64,000 nt of DNA from NCBI GenBank assembly GCA_004794655.1, contig SMMW01000003.1, positions 496,001 through 560,000 of the forward strand, read 5' to 3'. The translations under genes were made by a program, and so were the position numbers. Under the pieces are notes generated by a model. The model was not told the DNA's origin and did not search any database. It saw only the letters and a program-made list of their open reading frames with translations. This stretch comes from Marisa cornuarietis (Eukaryota > Mollusca > Gastropoda > Architaenioglossa > Ampullariidae). Shown one piece after another: positions 39,357-49,284 of this stretch. Position 1 is the first letter of the stretch. The number at the start of each line of letters is the position of its first letter.

Positions 39357-39408
<52 letters not shown>

Positions 39409-40276
39409 ACTAGCTGACAGCCCGGACCTTAACTAAGCAGGATAGTGCTAGTCACCTCACCGCCCAGACCTTAACTGACCAGGACAGTGCTAGTCACCTC
39501 ACCGCCCAGACCTTAACTAAGCAGGACAGTGGTAGTCACCTCACCGCCCGGACCTTAACTAAGCAGGACAGTGGTAGTCACCTCACCGCCTGGACCTTAA
39601 CTAAGCAGGACAGTGGTAGTCACCTCACCGCCTGGACCTTAACTAAGCAGGACAGTGGTAGTCACCTAACCGCCCGGACCTTAACTTAGCAGGACAGTGC
39701 TAGTCACCTCACCCCCCGGACCTTAACTGACCAGGACAGTGCTAGTCACCTCACCGCCCGGACCCTAACTGACCAGGACAGTGGTGGTCACCTCACCGCC
39801 CGGACCCTAACTGACCAGGACAGTGGTAGTCACCTCACCGCCCGGACCCTAACTGACCAGGACAGTGGTAGTCACCTCACCGCCCGGACCCTAACTGACC
39901 AGGACAGTGGTAGTCACCTCACCGCCCAGACCCTAACTGACCAGGACAGTGGTAGTCCTGTCGCCGAGCCCGGGCCGTGAACTCACTTGGGGAGGAACAT
40001 GCAGGACACGATGAGGGCGGCGTAGATGGCGGAGAGACTCCAGGCGCCGACACCCTGCTCCTTGTTGAGCGACGTCTGCAAGTTGGCCATCGACTGGAAG
40101 GCGGTGAAGAGGAACATGAAGCCGAAGCTGAGGACCAGGATGTTCTTGAAGAGGCGCAGTCGTGACATGGGGCACTTGAGGGGGTCCTCGGCCTCCGCTG
40201 TGGTCGACTTGTCCGGCACACTGGTGCTGGTCAGCTCGTGGCCTACGGCGGCCTTGTCAGTGCCGTTCTTCTCCAT
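26584..40276 (-). CDS. UNC93A: UNC93A-like multipass membrane protein, complete, 7 coding exons
   Basis: Coding exons in order are 40276-39987, 39261-38996, 38335-38196, 37502-37263, 36599-36464, 34194-34063 and 26825-26584. All introns have GT/AG ends and phases agree at every junction, giving 1446 nt and 481 aa, close to the roughly 460 aa usual for UNC93A. Family hallmarks appear in the expected order: FQSMANLQTSLN (60-71), WSAKCTYLTQLG (146-157), GNLISSLVF (190-198), YSGVEQAFVGGDYTK (298-312), WGMGDAVIQTQIN (about 389-401) and AAFANYRLWES in the last exon. UNC-93 proteins are MFS-like membrane proteins; nematode UNC-93 regulates a two-pore potassium channel, while the role of UNC93A is poorly known. 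The N-terminal 44 residues look cytoplasmic, and the loop at 199-232 has possible N-glycosylation sites (NQT, NNT). The start is the ATG at 40276; a possible acceptor at 40313-40314 suggests an upstream 5' UTR exon. Assignment to the UNC93 family is firm; A versus another paralogue is inferred from similarity. Confidence 0.92.
26826..28333. other. UNC93A intron 6, unique part
   Basis: Contains a triplicated segment of about 50 bp at 27243-27392 (agtcgatgacact core). Otherwise no feature was recognised. Confidence 0.5.
28334..29292. repeat. 12-bp based minisatellite in UNC93A intron 6, about 80 copies
   Basis: Basic unit is agtgaattgaat with variants (gcatagt, gagtagt, agtaaattg, agggattt) arranged in longer higher-order groups. 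The period is a multiple of 3, so several frames stay open for over 300 codons. Confidence 0.96.
29693..33994. repeat. 64-bp minisatellite in UNC93A intron 6, about 60-65 copies
   Basis: Unit includes gaagtgtaatgattacaatg and agtcgaggtaatgtg and agacagtgtgttgtcatgg. Two types differ by gattaca versus gatgaca. The left end (29693-30300) is more diverged. The array ends 68 bp from exon 6. Confidence 0.97.
34063..34194 (-). CDS. UNC93A: UNC93A-like coding exon 6
   Basis: Residues 358-402 (both ends shared). Too short and unanchored to stand out as an ORF; found from the conserved FWGMGDAVIQTQIN motif. The acceptor is TTTCAG and the donor GTTCGT (a weak site). Phase 1 at both ends matches exons 5 and 7. 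Confidence 0.9.
34262..34437. repeat. 36-bp repeat in UNC93A intron 5, about 5 copies
   Basis: Unit contains ttgacatctgactatcgctg and gccattattgtcat. Confidence 0.95.
34472..34530. repeat. (CA)n microsatellite
   Basis: About 25 uninterrupted dinucleotides, with looser CA-rich sequence to 34570. Confidence 0.95.
34571..35149. other. UNC93A intron 5, unique part
   Basis: No exon, RNA gene or repeat was recognised. Confidence 0.45.
35150..35587 (-). mobile_element. CR1/L2-like LINE 3' fragment (same family as 4.2-5.8 kb)
   Basis: Matches the 4166-4470 part of the other copy from the (ATT)n tail through the shared atatgttgttgttctggtg block. It retains 130 bp absent there (35407-35536), which on minus reads QWNSLPFYIRHLPTTESF then KSALKTHLFL, the conserved C-terminal motif of CR1/L2 ORF2. 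Severely 5'-truncated. It lies in UNC93A intron 5 in the sense orientation. Confidence 0.82.
35588..35917. other. UNC93A intron 5, unique part with a short ggggacagt repeat
   Basis: Four units of a gtcagtaggggacagtaagt type at 35597-35670; the rest is unique. An 84-codon plus ORF here has no recognised similarity. Confidence 0.45.
35918..36160. repeat. 60-bp repeat in UNC93A intron 5, 4 copies
   Basis: Unit contains gtgtagagtgtgatgtgaca and gggttcttttgactcacgag. Confidence 0.95.
36464..36599 (-). CDS. UNC93A: UNC93A-like coding exon 5
   Basis: Residues 313-358 (last codon shared). It begins SYISCALGVWNLGYVMI and contains the VDALCSFLFGRL motif typical of the family's C-terminal half. The acceptor is TCTACAG and the donor GTGAGT. 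Confidence 0.92.
36790..37277. repeat. Minisatellite in UNC93A intron 4, overlapping the exon 4 donor
   Basis: Built from agcattagtgtagtcacctt, agtgtagtcgcc and tagtagcc segments. Three exact 31-bp copies of the exon 4/intron 4 junction occur (36857-36887, 37010-37040, 37103-37133) besides the real one at 37247-37277. Confidence 0.93.
37263..37502 (-). CDS. UNC93A: UNC93A-like coding exon 4
   Basis: Residues 233-312, exactly 80 codons, phase 0 at both ends. It has a membrane segment (VYTVCGIYLGCAVIAMIVV), the LDPI turn, a charged cytoplasmic loop and the YSGVEQAFVGGDYTK motif. The acceptor is GTGACAG and the donor AAG|GTGACT. The donor junction is embedded in the intron 4 minisatellite (see findings). 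Confidence 0.9.
37578..38116. repeat. 43-bp minisatellite in UNC93A intron 3, about 12-13 copies
   Basis: Unit contains tgtctcagcttgtctagagg and tcggtatctaatgtagagat; variable bases are tagagg, tggagg or tccagg. Confidence 0.96.
38196..38335 (-). CDS. UNC93A: UNC93A-like coding exon 3
   Basis: Residues 186-232. The acceptor is TTGCAG and the donor is GTAGGT. It begins SQIWGNLISS, a membrane segment, then gives a hydrophilic loop with two cysteines and two N-glycosylation sequons, as expected for the extracellular loop after the fifth segment. Confidence 0.88.
38336..38721. other. UNC93A intron 2, unique part with microsatellite
   Basis: Compound (AG)n(CG)n(CA)n at 38611-38655. Otherwise no feature. 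Confidence 0.5.
38722..38817. repeat. 24-bp repeat in UNC93A intron 2, 4 copies
   Basis: Unit contains aaagacgtgacatggtgttg. Confidence 0.95.
38996..39261 (-). CDS. UNC93A: UNC93A-like coding exon 2
   Basis: Residues 97-186 (both ends shared). Preceded by GCGACAG and followed by GTGAGT. It carries three hydrophobic segments, the LGCKW-like turn (here IGCKW) and the most conserved family signature, WSAKCTYLTQLG, ending FFMMFQT. Confidence 0.92.
39358..39408. repeat. (TG)n microsatellite in UNC93A intron 1
   Basis: About 25 dinucleotides with one interruption. Confidence 0.95.
39415..39958. repeat. 42-bp minisatellite in UNC93A intron 1, about 13 copies
   Basis: Unit contains cacctcaccgcccggacc and aggacagtggtagt; aactaagcag alternates with aactgaccag. 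It ends 28 bp from the exon 1 donor. Confidence 0.96.
39987..40276 (-). CDS. UNC93A: UNC93A-like coding exon 1
   Basis: Encodes residues 1-96 and two bases of codon 97. A polar N-terminus rich in Ser, Thr and Asp is followed by the first membrane segment (about 45-66), the FQSMANLQ motif and a second hydrophobic stretch (80-96). The exon ends CCCAA and is followed by a GTGAGT donor. The codon just upstream of the ATG is GTG, so the ATG at 40276 is the natural start. Confidence 0.9.
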
Positions 40277-40794
40277 CACCGCTCGCCCCGACGACTTCTG
40301 CTGCGGTGCTGACTGTCAGACGGTAGCAGATTAATCAGCGGTTGTCTAGGAGACAAGCAAAACAATATCATGTTAGTCAGCGGTTGTCTAGGAGACAAAC
40401 AAAACAATAACAGGTTAGTCAGCAGTTGTCTGGGGCAGGAACAGTCCGTTAAAGTTAATCTTGCAAGAAGATCAAAACTTGATGTTAATGAGGAGAAAAA
40501 AAGTTTCATTCTTTCTTGTAGTTGCTTCCTCCTTGCTCAATGGACATGCTAGAAATGACGGTCACAACTAGATGCCAGGAATCTCAGAACATCTCCTCCA
40601 GTCACGATTTCACCACGACTTGCTAAAACTAACACCAGAAAACAGTTGTGTTTGTTTCTCCTGTGTATGGACGATGTTGAGGAGGAGAGCATAGTGAACA
40701 AGAGGACAATGAGTGAGCAGTGTATGAGCCGGTCAACCCACCACACAGCTCACCGGTCACCGGACAGCACGTTAAGCATGTTGGACTGTCACAC
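40277..40794. other. UNC93A upstream region
   Basis: Contains a short repeat (cagcggttgtctaggagaca type, 40335-40430). A possible splice acceptor on minus (GTCTGACAG at 40313-40321) suggests the 5' UTR continues upstream. No promoter element was recognised. Confidence 0.4.
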
Positions 40795-43016
40795 CGGACA
40801 CAAAGTGTCAGTTTGGTATCCAGGTGTATTTTTAACAAAGGGGGACCTTCACATGTTTGTCACTTGAGACACAAAGTGTCAGTTTGGTATCCAGGTGTAT
40901 TTTTAATAAAGTGGGGCCCTTCACATGTTTGTCACTTGAGACACAAAGTGTCAGTTTGGTATCCAGGTGTAGTTTTAACAAAGGGGGACCTTCACATGTT
41001 TGTCACTTGAGACACAAAGTGTCAGTTTGGTATTGAGGTGTATTTTTAACAAAGTGGGGTCCTTCACATGTTTGTCACTTGAGACACAAAGTGTCAGTTT
41101 GGTATCCAGGTGTATTTTTAACAAAGGGGGACCTTCACATGTTTGTCACTTGAGACACAAAGTGTCAGTTTGGTATCCAGGTGTATTTTTAATAAAGGGG
41201 GGACCTTCACATGTTTGTCACTTGAGACACAAAGTGTCAGTTTGGTATCCAGGTGTAGTTTTAACAAAGGGGGACCTTCACATGTTTGTCACTTGAGACA
41301 CAAAGTGTCAGTTTGGTATTGAGGTGTATTTTTAACAAAGGGGGGTCCTTCACATGTTTGTCACTTGAGACACAAAGTGTCAGTTTGGTATCCAGGTGTA
41401 TTTTTAACAAAGGGGGACCTTCACATGTTTGTCACTTGAGACACAAAGTGTCAGTTTGGTATCCAGGTGTAGTTTTAATAAAGGGGGGACCTTCACATGT
41501 TTGTCACTTGAGACACAAAGTGTCAGTTTGGTATCCAGGTGTATTTTTAATAAAGGGGGGACCTTCACATGTTTGTCACTTGAGACACAAAGTGTCAGTT
41601 TGGTATCCAGGTGTAGTTTTAACAAAGGGGGACCTTCACATGTTTGTCACTTGAGACACAAAGTGTCAGTTTGGTATTGAGGTGTATTTTTAACAAAGTG
41701 GGGTCCTTCACATGTTTGTCACTTGAGACACAAAGTGTCAGTTTGGTATCCAGGTGTATTTTTTAACAAAGTGGGGTCCTTCACATGTTTGTCACTTGAG
41801 ACACAAAGTGTCAGTTTGGTATCCAGGTGTATTTTTAACAAAGGGGGACCTTCACATGTTTGTCACTTGAGACACAAAGTGTCAGTTTGGTATCCAGGTG
41901 TATTTTTAATAAAGGGGGACCTTCACATGTTTGTCACTTGAGACACAAAGTGTCAGTTTGGTATCCAGGTGTATTTTTAATAAAGGGGACCTTCACATGT
42001 TTGTCACTTGAGACACAAAGTGTCAGTTTGGTATCCAGGTGTATTTTTAACAAAGGGGGACCTTCACATGTTTGTCACTTGAGACACAAAGTGTCAGTTT
42101 GGTATCCAGGTGTATTTTAACAAAGTGGGGTCCTTCACATGTTTGTCACTTGAGACACAAAGTGTCAGTTTGGTATCCAGGTGTATTTTTAATAAAGGGG
42201 GGACCTTCACATGTTTGTCACTTGAGACACAAAGTGTCAGTTTGGTATCCAGGTGTAGTTTTAACAAAGGGGGACCTTCACATGTTTGTCACTTGAGACA
42301 CAAAGTGTCAGTTTGGTATTGAGGTGTATTTTTAACAAAGTGGGGTCCTTCACATGTTTGTCACTTGAGACACAAAGTGTCAGTTTGGTATCCAGGTGTA
42401 TTTTTAACAAAGTGGGGTCCTTCACATGTTTGTCACTTGAGACACAAAGTGTCAGTTTGGTATCCAGGTGTATTTTTAACAAAGGGGGACCTTCACATGT
42501 TTGTCACTTGAGACACAAAGTGTCAGTTTGGTATCCAGGTGTAGTTTTAATAAAGGGGGGACCTTCACATGTTTGTCACTTGAGACACAAAGTGTCAGTT
42601 TGGTATCCAGGTGTATTTTTAATAAAGGGGGGACCTTCACATGTTTGTCACTTGAGACACAAAGTGTCAGTTTGGTATCCAGGTGTAGTTTTAACAAAGG
42701 GGGACCTTCACATGTTTGTCACTTGAGACACAAAGTGTCAGTTTGGTATTGAGGTGTATTTTTAACAAAGTCCTCACATGTTTGTCACTTGAGACACAAA
42801 GTGTCAGTTTGGTATCCAGGTGTATTTTTAACAAAGGGGGACCTTCACATGTTTGTCACTTGAGACACAAAGTGTCAGTTTGGTATCCAGGTGTATTTTT
42901 TAACAAAGGGGGTCCTTCACCTTCACATGTTTGTCACTTGAGACACAAAGTGTCAGTTTGGTATCCAGGTGTAGTTTTAACAAAGGGGGACCTTCACATG
43001 TTTGTCACTTGAGACA
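40795..43016. repeat. 71-72-bp minisatellite, about 31 copies
   Basis: Unit contains cttgagacacaaagtgtcag, tttggtatccaggtgtat and ccttcacatgtttgtca. Length varies through the G-run (aaagggggacc versus aaagtggggtcc). Confidence 0.97.
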
Positions 43017-43689
43017 AGTGTCGACCAAACTCCAGAATATGTCGACATTTCGCTCTTTACTCTCTGAGACAGAAAAACATTTGTGACTGCAGGCGGACAT
43101 CAGCGACGGGTATCAAGCCTTCAAATAGAGGTGGGGGGACCCGGAGCTTCCTGGTCCACCCCCTTCCCGCTTACCCGTCGTTTGAGTACACATTCCTCAT
43201 TTTCTACCCCCTATACATCAGACTAGTTTGGGTGCAGAATCCCCATTTGCTACCCCCATATACCGGGCAGAAAGGTTTTACAAACAAGAAGCCGTTAGGA
43301 CGAGCGCTAGGCAAACATGGTGGAGGAGGGAGGAACTCTCTAAACAGCTGAGACCTGAAAGTGATCTGCTCTCGTCGTCACACATCTACACCAGGGCGAG
43401 AAGTGGCCCGGGTATGTGTTGGCTTGTCTTCAGAGTTATCCGTCTTAGCTGCCCACTATTGGCAAACACGGCAAGATGAGTCGCCCGGGTACCTGACGGG
43501 CTTGATGTCCCGACCATCCGACCACCCGACCATCCGACTACGGGCTGTTACGTTACATATGACCCGATGTGACATCCAGGTGTCTACAGAATAACACGGA
43601 GGTAACCATCTCATGCCGTCAGGGTGCCCACAAAATAACCTCAGGGTGTCCACTACTACGAGACCACACAGTAGAACGACGACTGCGAT
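43017..43689. other. Unique sequence, no gene recognised
   Basis: No conserved coding motif was found in either strand. Confidence 0.4.
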
Positions 43690-43810
43690 GATCAGACATT
43701 AATAATAATAATAAATAGATGCAGCTACCCAAACAGTAGTTAATAATAGTAGCAGGAGGATTTGTGAAGCGCATATCCCGGGTAGATGCGAGCTCATCTT
43801 TGCTGGATCT
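43690..43810 (-). mobile_element. LINE/SINE 3' tail remnant with (AAT)n
   Basis: (AAT)n, then after about 45 bp aggaggatttgtgaagcgc and a gcgagctcatctttgctgg block, the arrangement seen at ATT-tailed LINE ends in this window. Degenerate. Confidence 0.45.
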
Positions 43811-43844
43811 GTGATGCGAGGTCACGCATTATGTTCACACTTTA

Positions 43845-46400
43845 CAGGGTCACACCCTGAAGGGTCACAGTTTACAGCCTCACAGATTACAGGATCACAC
43901 CCTACAGGGTCACAGCTTACAGCCTCACAGATTACAGGATCACACCCTACAGGGTCACAGCTTACAGCCTCACAGATTACAGGATCACACCCTACAGGGT
44001 CACAGCTTACAGCCTCACAGATTACAGGATCACACCCTACAGGGTCACAGCTTACAGCCTCACAGATTACAGGATCACATCCTACAGGGTCACACGTTAC
44101 AGGCTCACAGATTACAGGATCACACCCTACAGGGTCACAGCTTACAGCCTCACAGATTACAGGATCACATCCTACAGGGTCACACGTTACAGGCTCACAG
44201 ATTACAGGATCACACCCTACAGGGTCACAGCTTACAGCCTCACAGATTACAGGATCACACCCTACAGGGTCACAGCTTACAGCCTCACAGATTACAGGAT
44301 CACACCCTACAGGGTCACAGCTTACAGCCTCACAGATTACAGGATCACACCCTACAGGGTCACAGCTTACAGCCTCACAGATTACAGGATCACATCCTAC
44401 AGGGTCACAGCTTACAGCCTCACAGATTACAGGATCACATCCTACAGGGTCACAGCTTACAGCCTCACAGATTACAGGATCACACCCTACAGGGTCACAG
44501 CTTACAGCCTCACAGATTACAGGATCACACCCTACAGGGTCACAGCTTACAGCCTCACAGATTACAGGATCACACCCTACAGGGTCACAGCTTACAGCCT
44601 CACAGATTACAGGATCACACCCTACAGGGTCACAGCTTACAGCCTCACAGATTACAGGATCACACCCTACAGGGTCACAGCTTACAGCCTCACAGATTAC
44701 AGGATCACACCCTACAGGGTCACAGCTTACAGCCTCACAGATTACAGGATCACACCCTTTAGGGTCACAGCTTACAGCCTCACAGATTACAGGATCACAC
44801 CCTACAGGGTCACAGCTTACAGCCTCACAGATTACAGGATCACACCCTACAGGGTCACAGCTTACAGCCTCACAGATTACAGGATCACACCCTTTAGGGT
44901 CACAGCTTACAGCCTCACAGATTACAGGATCACATCCTACAGGGTCACAGCTTACAGCCTCACAGATTACAGGATCACACCCTTTAGGGTCACAGCTTAC
45001 AGCCTCACAGATTACAGGATCACATCCTACAGGGTCACAGCTTACAGCCTCACAGATTACAGGATCACATCCTACAGGGTCACAGCTTACAGCCTCACAG
45101 ATTACAGGATCACATCCTACAGGGTCACAGCTTACAGCCTCACAGATTACAGGATCACACCCTACAGGGTCACAGCTTACAGCCTCACAGATTACAGGAT
45201 CACACCCTACAGGGTCACAGCTTACAGCCTCACAGATTACAGGATCACACCCTACAGGGTCACAGCTTACAGCCTCACAGATTACAGGATCACACCCTTT
45301 AGGGTCACAGCTTACAGCCTCACAGATTACAGGATCACACCCTACAGGGTCACAGCTTACAGCCTCACAGATTACAGGATCACACCCTACAGGGTCACAG
45401 CTTACAGCCTCACAGATTACAGGATCACACCCTACAGGGTCACAGCTTACAGCCTCACAGATTACAGGATCACACCCTATAGGGTCACAGCTTACAGCCT
45501 CACAGATTACAGGATCACACCCTACAGGGTCACAGCTTACAGCCTCACAGATTACAGGATCACACCCTACAGGGTCACAGCTTACAGCCTCACAGATTAC
45601 AGGATCACACCCTTTAGGGTCACAGCTTACAGCCTCACAGATTACAGGATCACACCCTTTAGGGTCACAGCTTACAGCCTCACAGATTACAGGATCACAT
45701 CCTACAGGGTCACAGCTTACAGCCTCACAGATTACAGGATCACACCCTTTAGGGTCACAGCTTACAGCCTCACAGATTACAGGATCACATCCTACAGGGT
45801 CACAGCTTACAGCCTCACAGATTACAGGATCACACCCTACAGGGTCACAGCTTACAGCCTCACAGATTACAGGATCACATCCTACAGGGTCACAGCTTAC
45901 AGCCTCACAGATTACAGGATCACACCCTACAGGGTCACAGCTTACAGCCTCACAGATTACAGGATCACACCCTACAGGGTCACAGCTTACAGCCTCACAG
46001 ATTACAGGATCACACCCTACAGGGTCACAGCTTACAGCCTCACAGATTACAGGATCACACCCTACAGGGTCACAGCTTACAGCCTCACAGATTACAGGAT
46101 CACACCCTACAGGGTCACAGCTTACAGCCTCACAGATTACAGGATCACACCCTACAGGGTCACAGCTTACAGCCTCACAGATTACAGGATCACACCCTAC
46201 AGGGTCACAGCTTACAGCCTCACAGATTACAGGATCACACCCTTAGGGTCACAGCTTACAGCCTCACAGATTACAGGATCACACCCTACAGGGTCACAGC
46301 TTACAGCCTCACAGATTACAGGATCACACCCTTTAGGGTCACAGCTTACAGCCTCACAGATTACAGGATCACACCCTTTAGGGTCACAGCTTACAGGGTG
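43845..46400. repeat. 45-bp minisatellite made of three 15-bp monomers, about 56 copies
   Basis: Unit equals three diverged 15-mers: ggtcacagcttacag, cctcacagattacag and gatcacaccctacag. Variants are catcct for caccct and ccctttaggg for ccctacaggg. The plus frame is open for 811 codons (repeat GSHPTGSQLTASQIT) only because 45 is a multiple of 3. One base lost near 46241 breaks that frame while the array continues. Confidence 0.97.
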
Positions 46401-47192
46401 ACAGGAAAACTACACAAGTAAGAGTTGAAGTACTATCTGACGAGAAAAGCGGAGGGTGAGGGAGGAGCAAGACGAGTCTCGTGTAACTCGCTGCCAGCAA
46501 GACGACTGACATCACCACTCAGCAGCTGGCAAGTGGGGTGAGGGAGGGAGGGAGGGAGGGAGACGTGTGGGTACGTGGGTGGGGGGGGGGAAGTAAGTGA
46601 GAAAGCTAAGATGTGATTATCAAGAAACCCTCACGACCTCACGACATCTCCTGTGCGTGGGTCTCGTGACCAGGCTACCCGTCAGCGTGACCTCAGCACG
46701 GGGTCACGTGATGTGTGCAGCACGTGGAGTGATGCACCGGTGCCTGCTGTCTCTTACGTCACATCCCGGGTTAAAGGTGAAGATGCTAGAGCTGCAGGTC
46801 AGAAAGGGAACATTTTGCTCAGTCATTTTTATTTACTTACAGAAAATCAGCGACAGAGAAATGAGAAAAGAACGAAATACAGACTTGAGCTACTTTGGGA
46901 AAAAGTGAAATAATACACAAACACGTTTAGAGGAGACCGGAGAGAAGGTTGGAGATTGTTACAATAAAACGGTTGAGAGTGGAGAAAAGGCTAGAAGCTT
47001 GAAAACACAGTCAAGGGTACAGGCTAGGTAAATAGGTTAGAGGCTAGGTAAATAGGTAGTCACGTATACCGAGCGAGTCCGTAACAACTGACGATAGTTT
47101 TGTAAAAGACAAACATCCTGGTGCAGCCGTGACGTCACTAACAGGTAGTTACAGCGGTGGGGGCTGATGGAGGGGCTTCCTCGCATATCAAC
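46401..47192. other. Unique sequence, no gene recognised
   Basis: Contains (GGGA)n at 46541-46563 and a G-run near 46580. No gene was recognised. Confidence 0.4.
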
Positions 47193-47272
47193 TGACAAAA
47201 GACTGACTCATCAACTGACAAAAGACTGACTTATCAACTGACAAAAGACTGACTTATCAACTGACAAAAAGA
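47193..47272. repeat. 23-bp repeat, 4 copies
   Basis: Unit contains tcaactgacaaaagactgac. Confidence 0.9.
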
Positions 47273-48033
47273 CATCCTGGACACGTGTCACCCTCTCGCA
47301 CCTGGAGTTTATGCGCCTACGGACTCGACCACCTGCCACTAACTCGCCCAGCCCTGACTGACTCGCCCCCAGGATTCGTCGACTGACTTCAGTCGCAAGG
47401 TCCAAGGCTGAAATACTGAATGTAAATTATTTTGTTGACTTTTGTGTTTAATACAATTTCGATGTGACTAAATTATTCCCATCCACATGTCTCTTCTCAC
47501 CTCAGGCCACTTTTATCACCTGTCACCATGTCAGTTCACGTCCACTCCGTCTCGTTTCCATGAAAAGTCAAAGGTTTAGTGTGGGAGGTGGTAGGTTAAG
47601 CTGGGAGTGTTGACAAAGTTCGCGGTACTCTATGGTTCACCGGCAACACAACACACAATACTGTCCTGCTTCTTACCCGCACTATTTGGGGGGGGGGGCG
47701 ATAACAGACGACGCCATAGTCGCTAGGGACGCCGGCGTCACGTGATGTCTAACACAAGAGTCAGGGAGTACATCACCATGGCTTCTGCAACCAGCCAACC
47801 TCACCTTCACCTCCTGATGTAAGTTAACAGCTTCTTTCCAGCCATGATGACCCACACCTCCTGATGTACGCCCTCGGGCCTCTCGGCAACAGCCAGACTT
47901 TCAGACGTCACTGGTATACGTTACATTAGCAAGTCCGTTACCACCATCATCGAGGTCAGGGGACAGAGCGCAACTGGTTGTTTTTGTTTTTTGGTGCGGA
48001 AAATGCGCGGCTAGGTCAGCACGTTGAGATCGC
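47273..48033. other. Unique sequence, no gene recognised
   Basis: A G-run lies at 47688-47698. No coding motif was recognised. Confidence 0.4.
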
Positions 48034-48342
48034 GGACAGGACAGGACAGGACAGGACAAGACAGGACAAGACAGGACAGGACAGGACAGGACAAGACAGG
48101 ACAGGACAAGACAGGACAAGACAGGACAGGACAGGACAGGACAGGACAAGACAAGACAAGACAGGACAGGACAGGACAGGACAAGACAGGACAGGACAGG
48201 ACAAGACAGGACAGGACAGGACAGGACAGGACAAGACAGGACAGGACAAGACAGGACAAGACAGGACAGGACAGGACAGGACAGGACAGGACAAGACAAG
48301 ACAGGACAGGACAGGACAGGACAGAACAGGACAGGACAGGAT
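48034..48342. repeat. (GGACA)n pentanucleotide array
   Basis: About 60 units of ggaca with agaca variants. Free of stops on both strands, producing spurious ORFs. Confidence 0.97.
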
Positions 48343-48514
48343 CAGCCGGCACTACGAGACCCACGTAAAAGGACCCCCCCCCCACCACAGATGGTGTCTA
48401 CATCTTTGTGACCTCGAGTGAGCAGCGCCAACCCCTAGCGGCGGTGAGTTGTCTTGAGACCAACGTGTACTTCACGAGCACGTCCATTTCTCAACTACAA
48501 CATCAGAACTTGGT

Positions 48515-48892
48515 GTTGTTATCGTCGTCGTCTTCTCTCAGTTATCGAGGACATGAGAACGATGTTGTTGTCGTCGTCGTCTTCTCTCAGTTATCGAGGA
48601 CATGAGAACGATGTTCTTGTCGTCGTCGTCTTCTCTCAGTGATTGAGGACATGAGAACGATGTTGTTATCGTCGTCGTCTTCTCTCAGTGATTGAGGACA
48701 TGAGAACGATGTTGTTGTCGTCGTCGTCGTCTTCTCTCAGTGATTGAGGACATGAGAACGATGTTGTTGTCGTCGTCGTCTTCTCTCAGGGATTGAGGAC
48801 ATGAGAACGATGTTGTTGTCGTCGTCGTCTTCTCTCAGTGATTGAGGACATGAGAACGATGTTGTTATCGTCAAGTCGTCTTCTCTCAGTGC
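48515..48892. repeat. 48-51-bp minisatellite, 8 copies, with an internal (GTC)n
   Basis: Unit contains ttgaggacatgagaacgatg and ttctctcagt, joined by a variable (gtc)n run. Confidence 0.95.
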
Positions 48893-49284
48893 GTACATAC
48901 ACTTTCTCGTTACCCAGACCACGCATGCGCACTTGAAGGATAACTGACAAGAGTGTTTAACAGGACCGGAAGTATCAGTGTGTGAGGGGAGGGGGTAATG
49001 ATGCTGCGTGAACTTTTCTTGGCTCATTATTAATAGGTAAGGACTCATTCTTGTGTCCTCTTTCAAGGATTATCGTTACTCTGTGTGTGTACATGCCTCT
49101 GTGTGTGTGTGTGTGCGTGCGTGCGTGCCTCTGTGTGTGCGTGTGTTATTAACTTAGACAAGGCGTGTGGAGTCAGGTTTACTTTGTTGGCTGTTGGATG
49201 ATGGAATACGCTAATATCCGGATGCATGATGGGATAAGTGCACGAGGTTTGCATTTCCTGTACGTCACGGCCACGCCCCTCACA
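48893..49284. other. Unique sequence with a (TG)n-rich tract
   Basis: GT-rich microsatellite at 49082-49145. No gene was recognised. Confidence 0.45.

Noticed and set aside
43811..46246. 811-codon ORF as a secreted mucin-like gene
   Set aside because: It is a 45-bp tandem array with a stop-free unit. There is no signal peptide or unique domain, and a 1-bp change ends the frame while the array goes on.
47901..48421. VLSCPVLSCP and RTGQD repeat ORFs
   Set aside because: Pentanucleotide (GGACA)n microsatellite; any frame is open.
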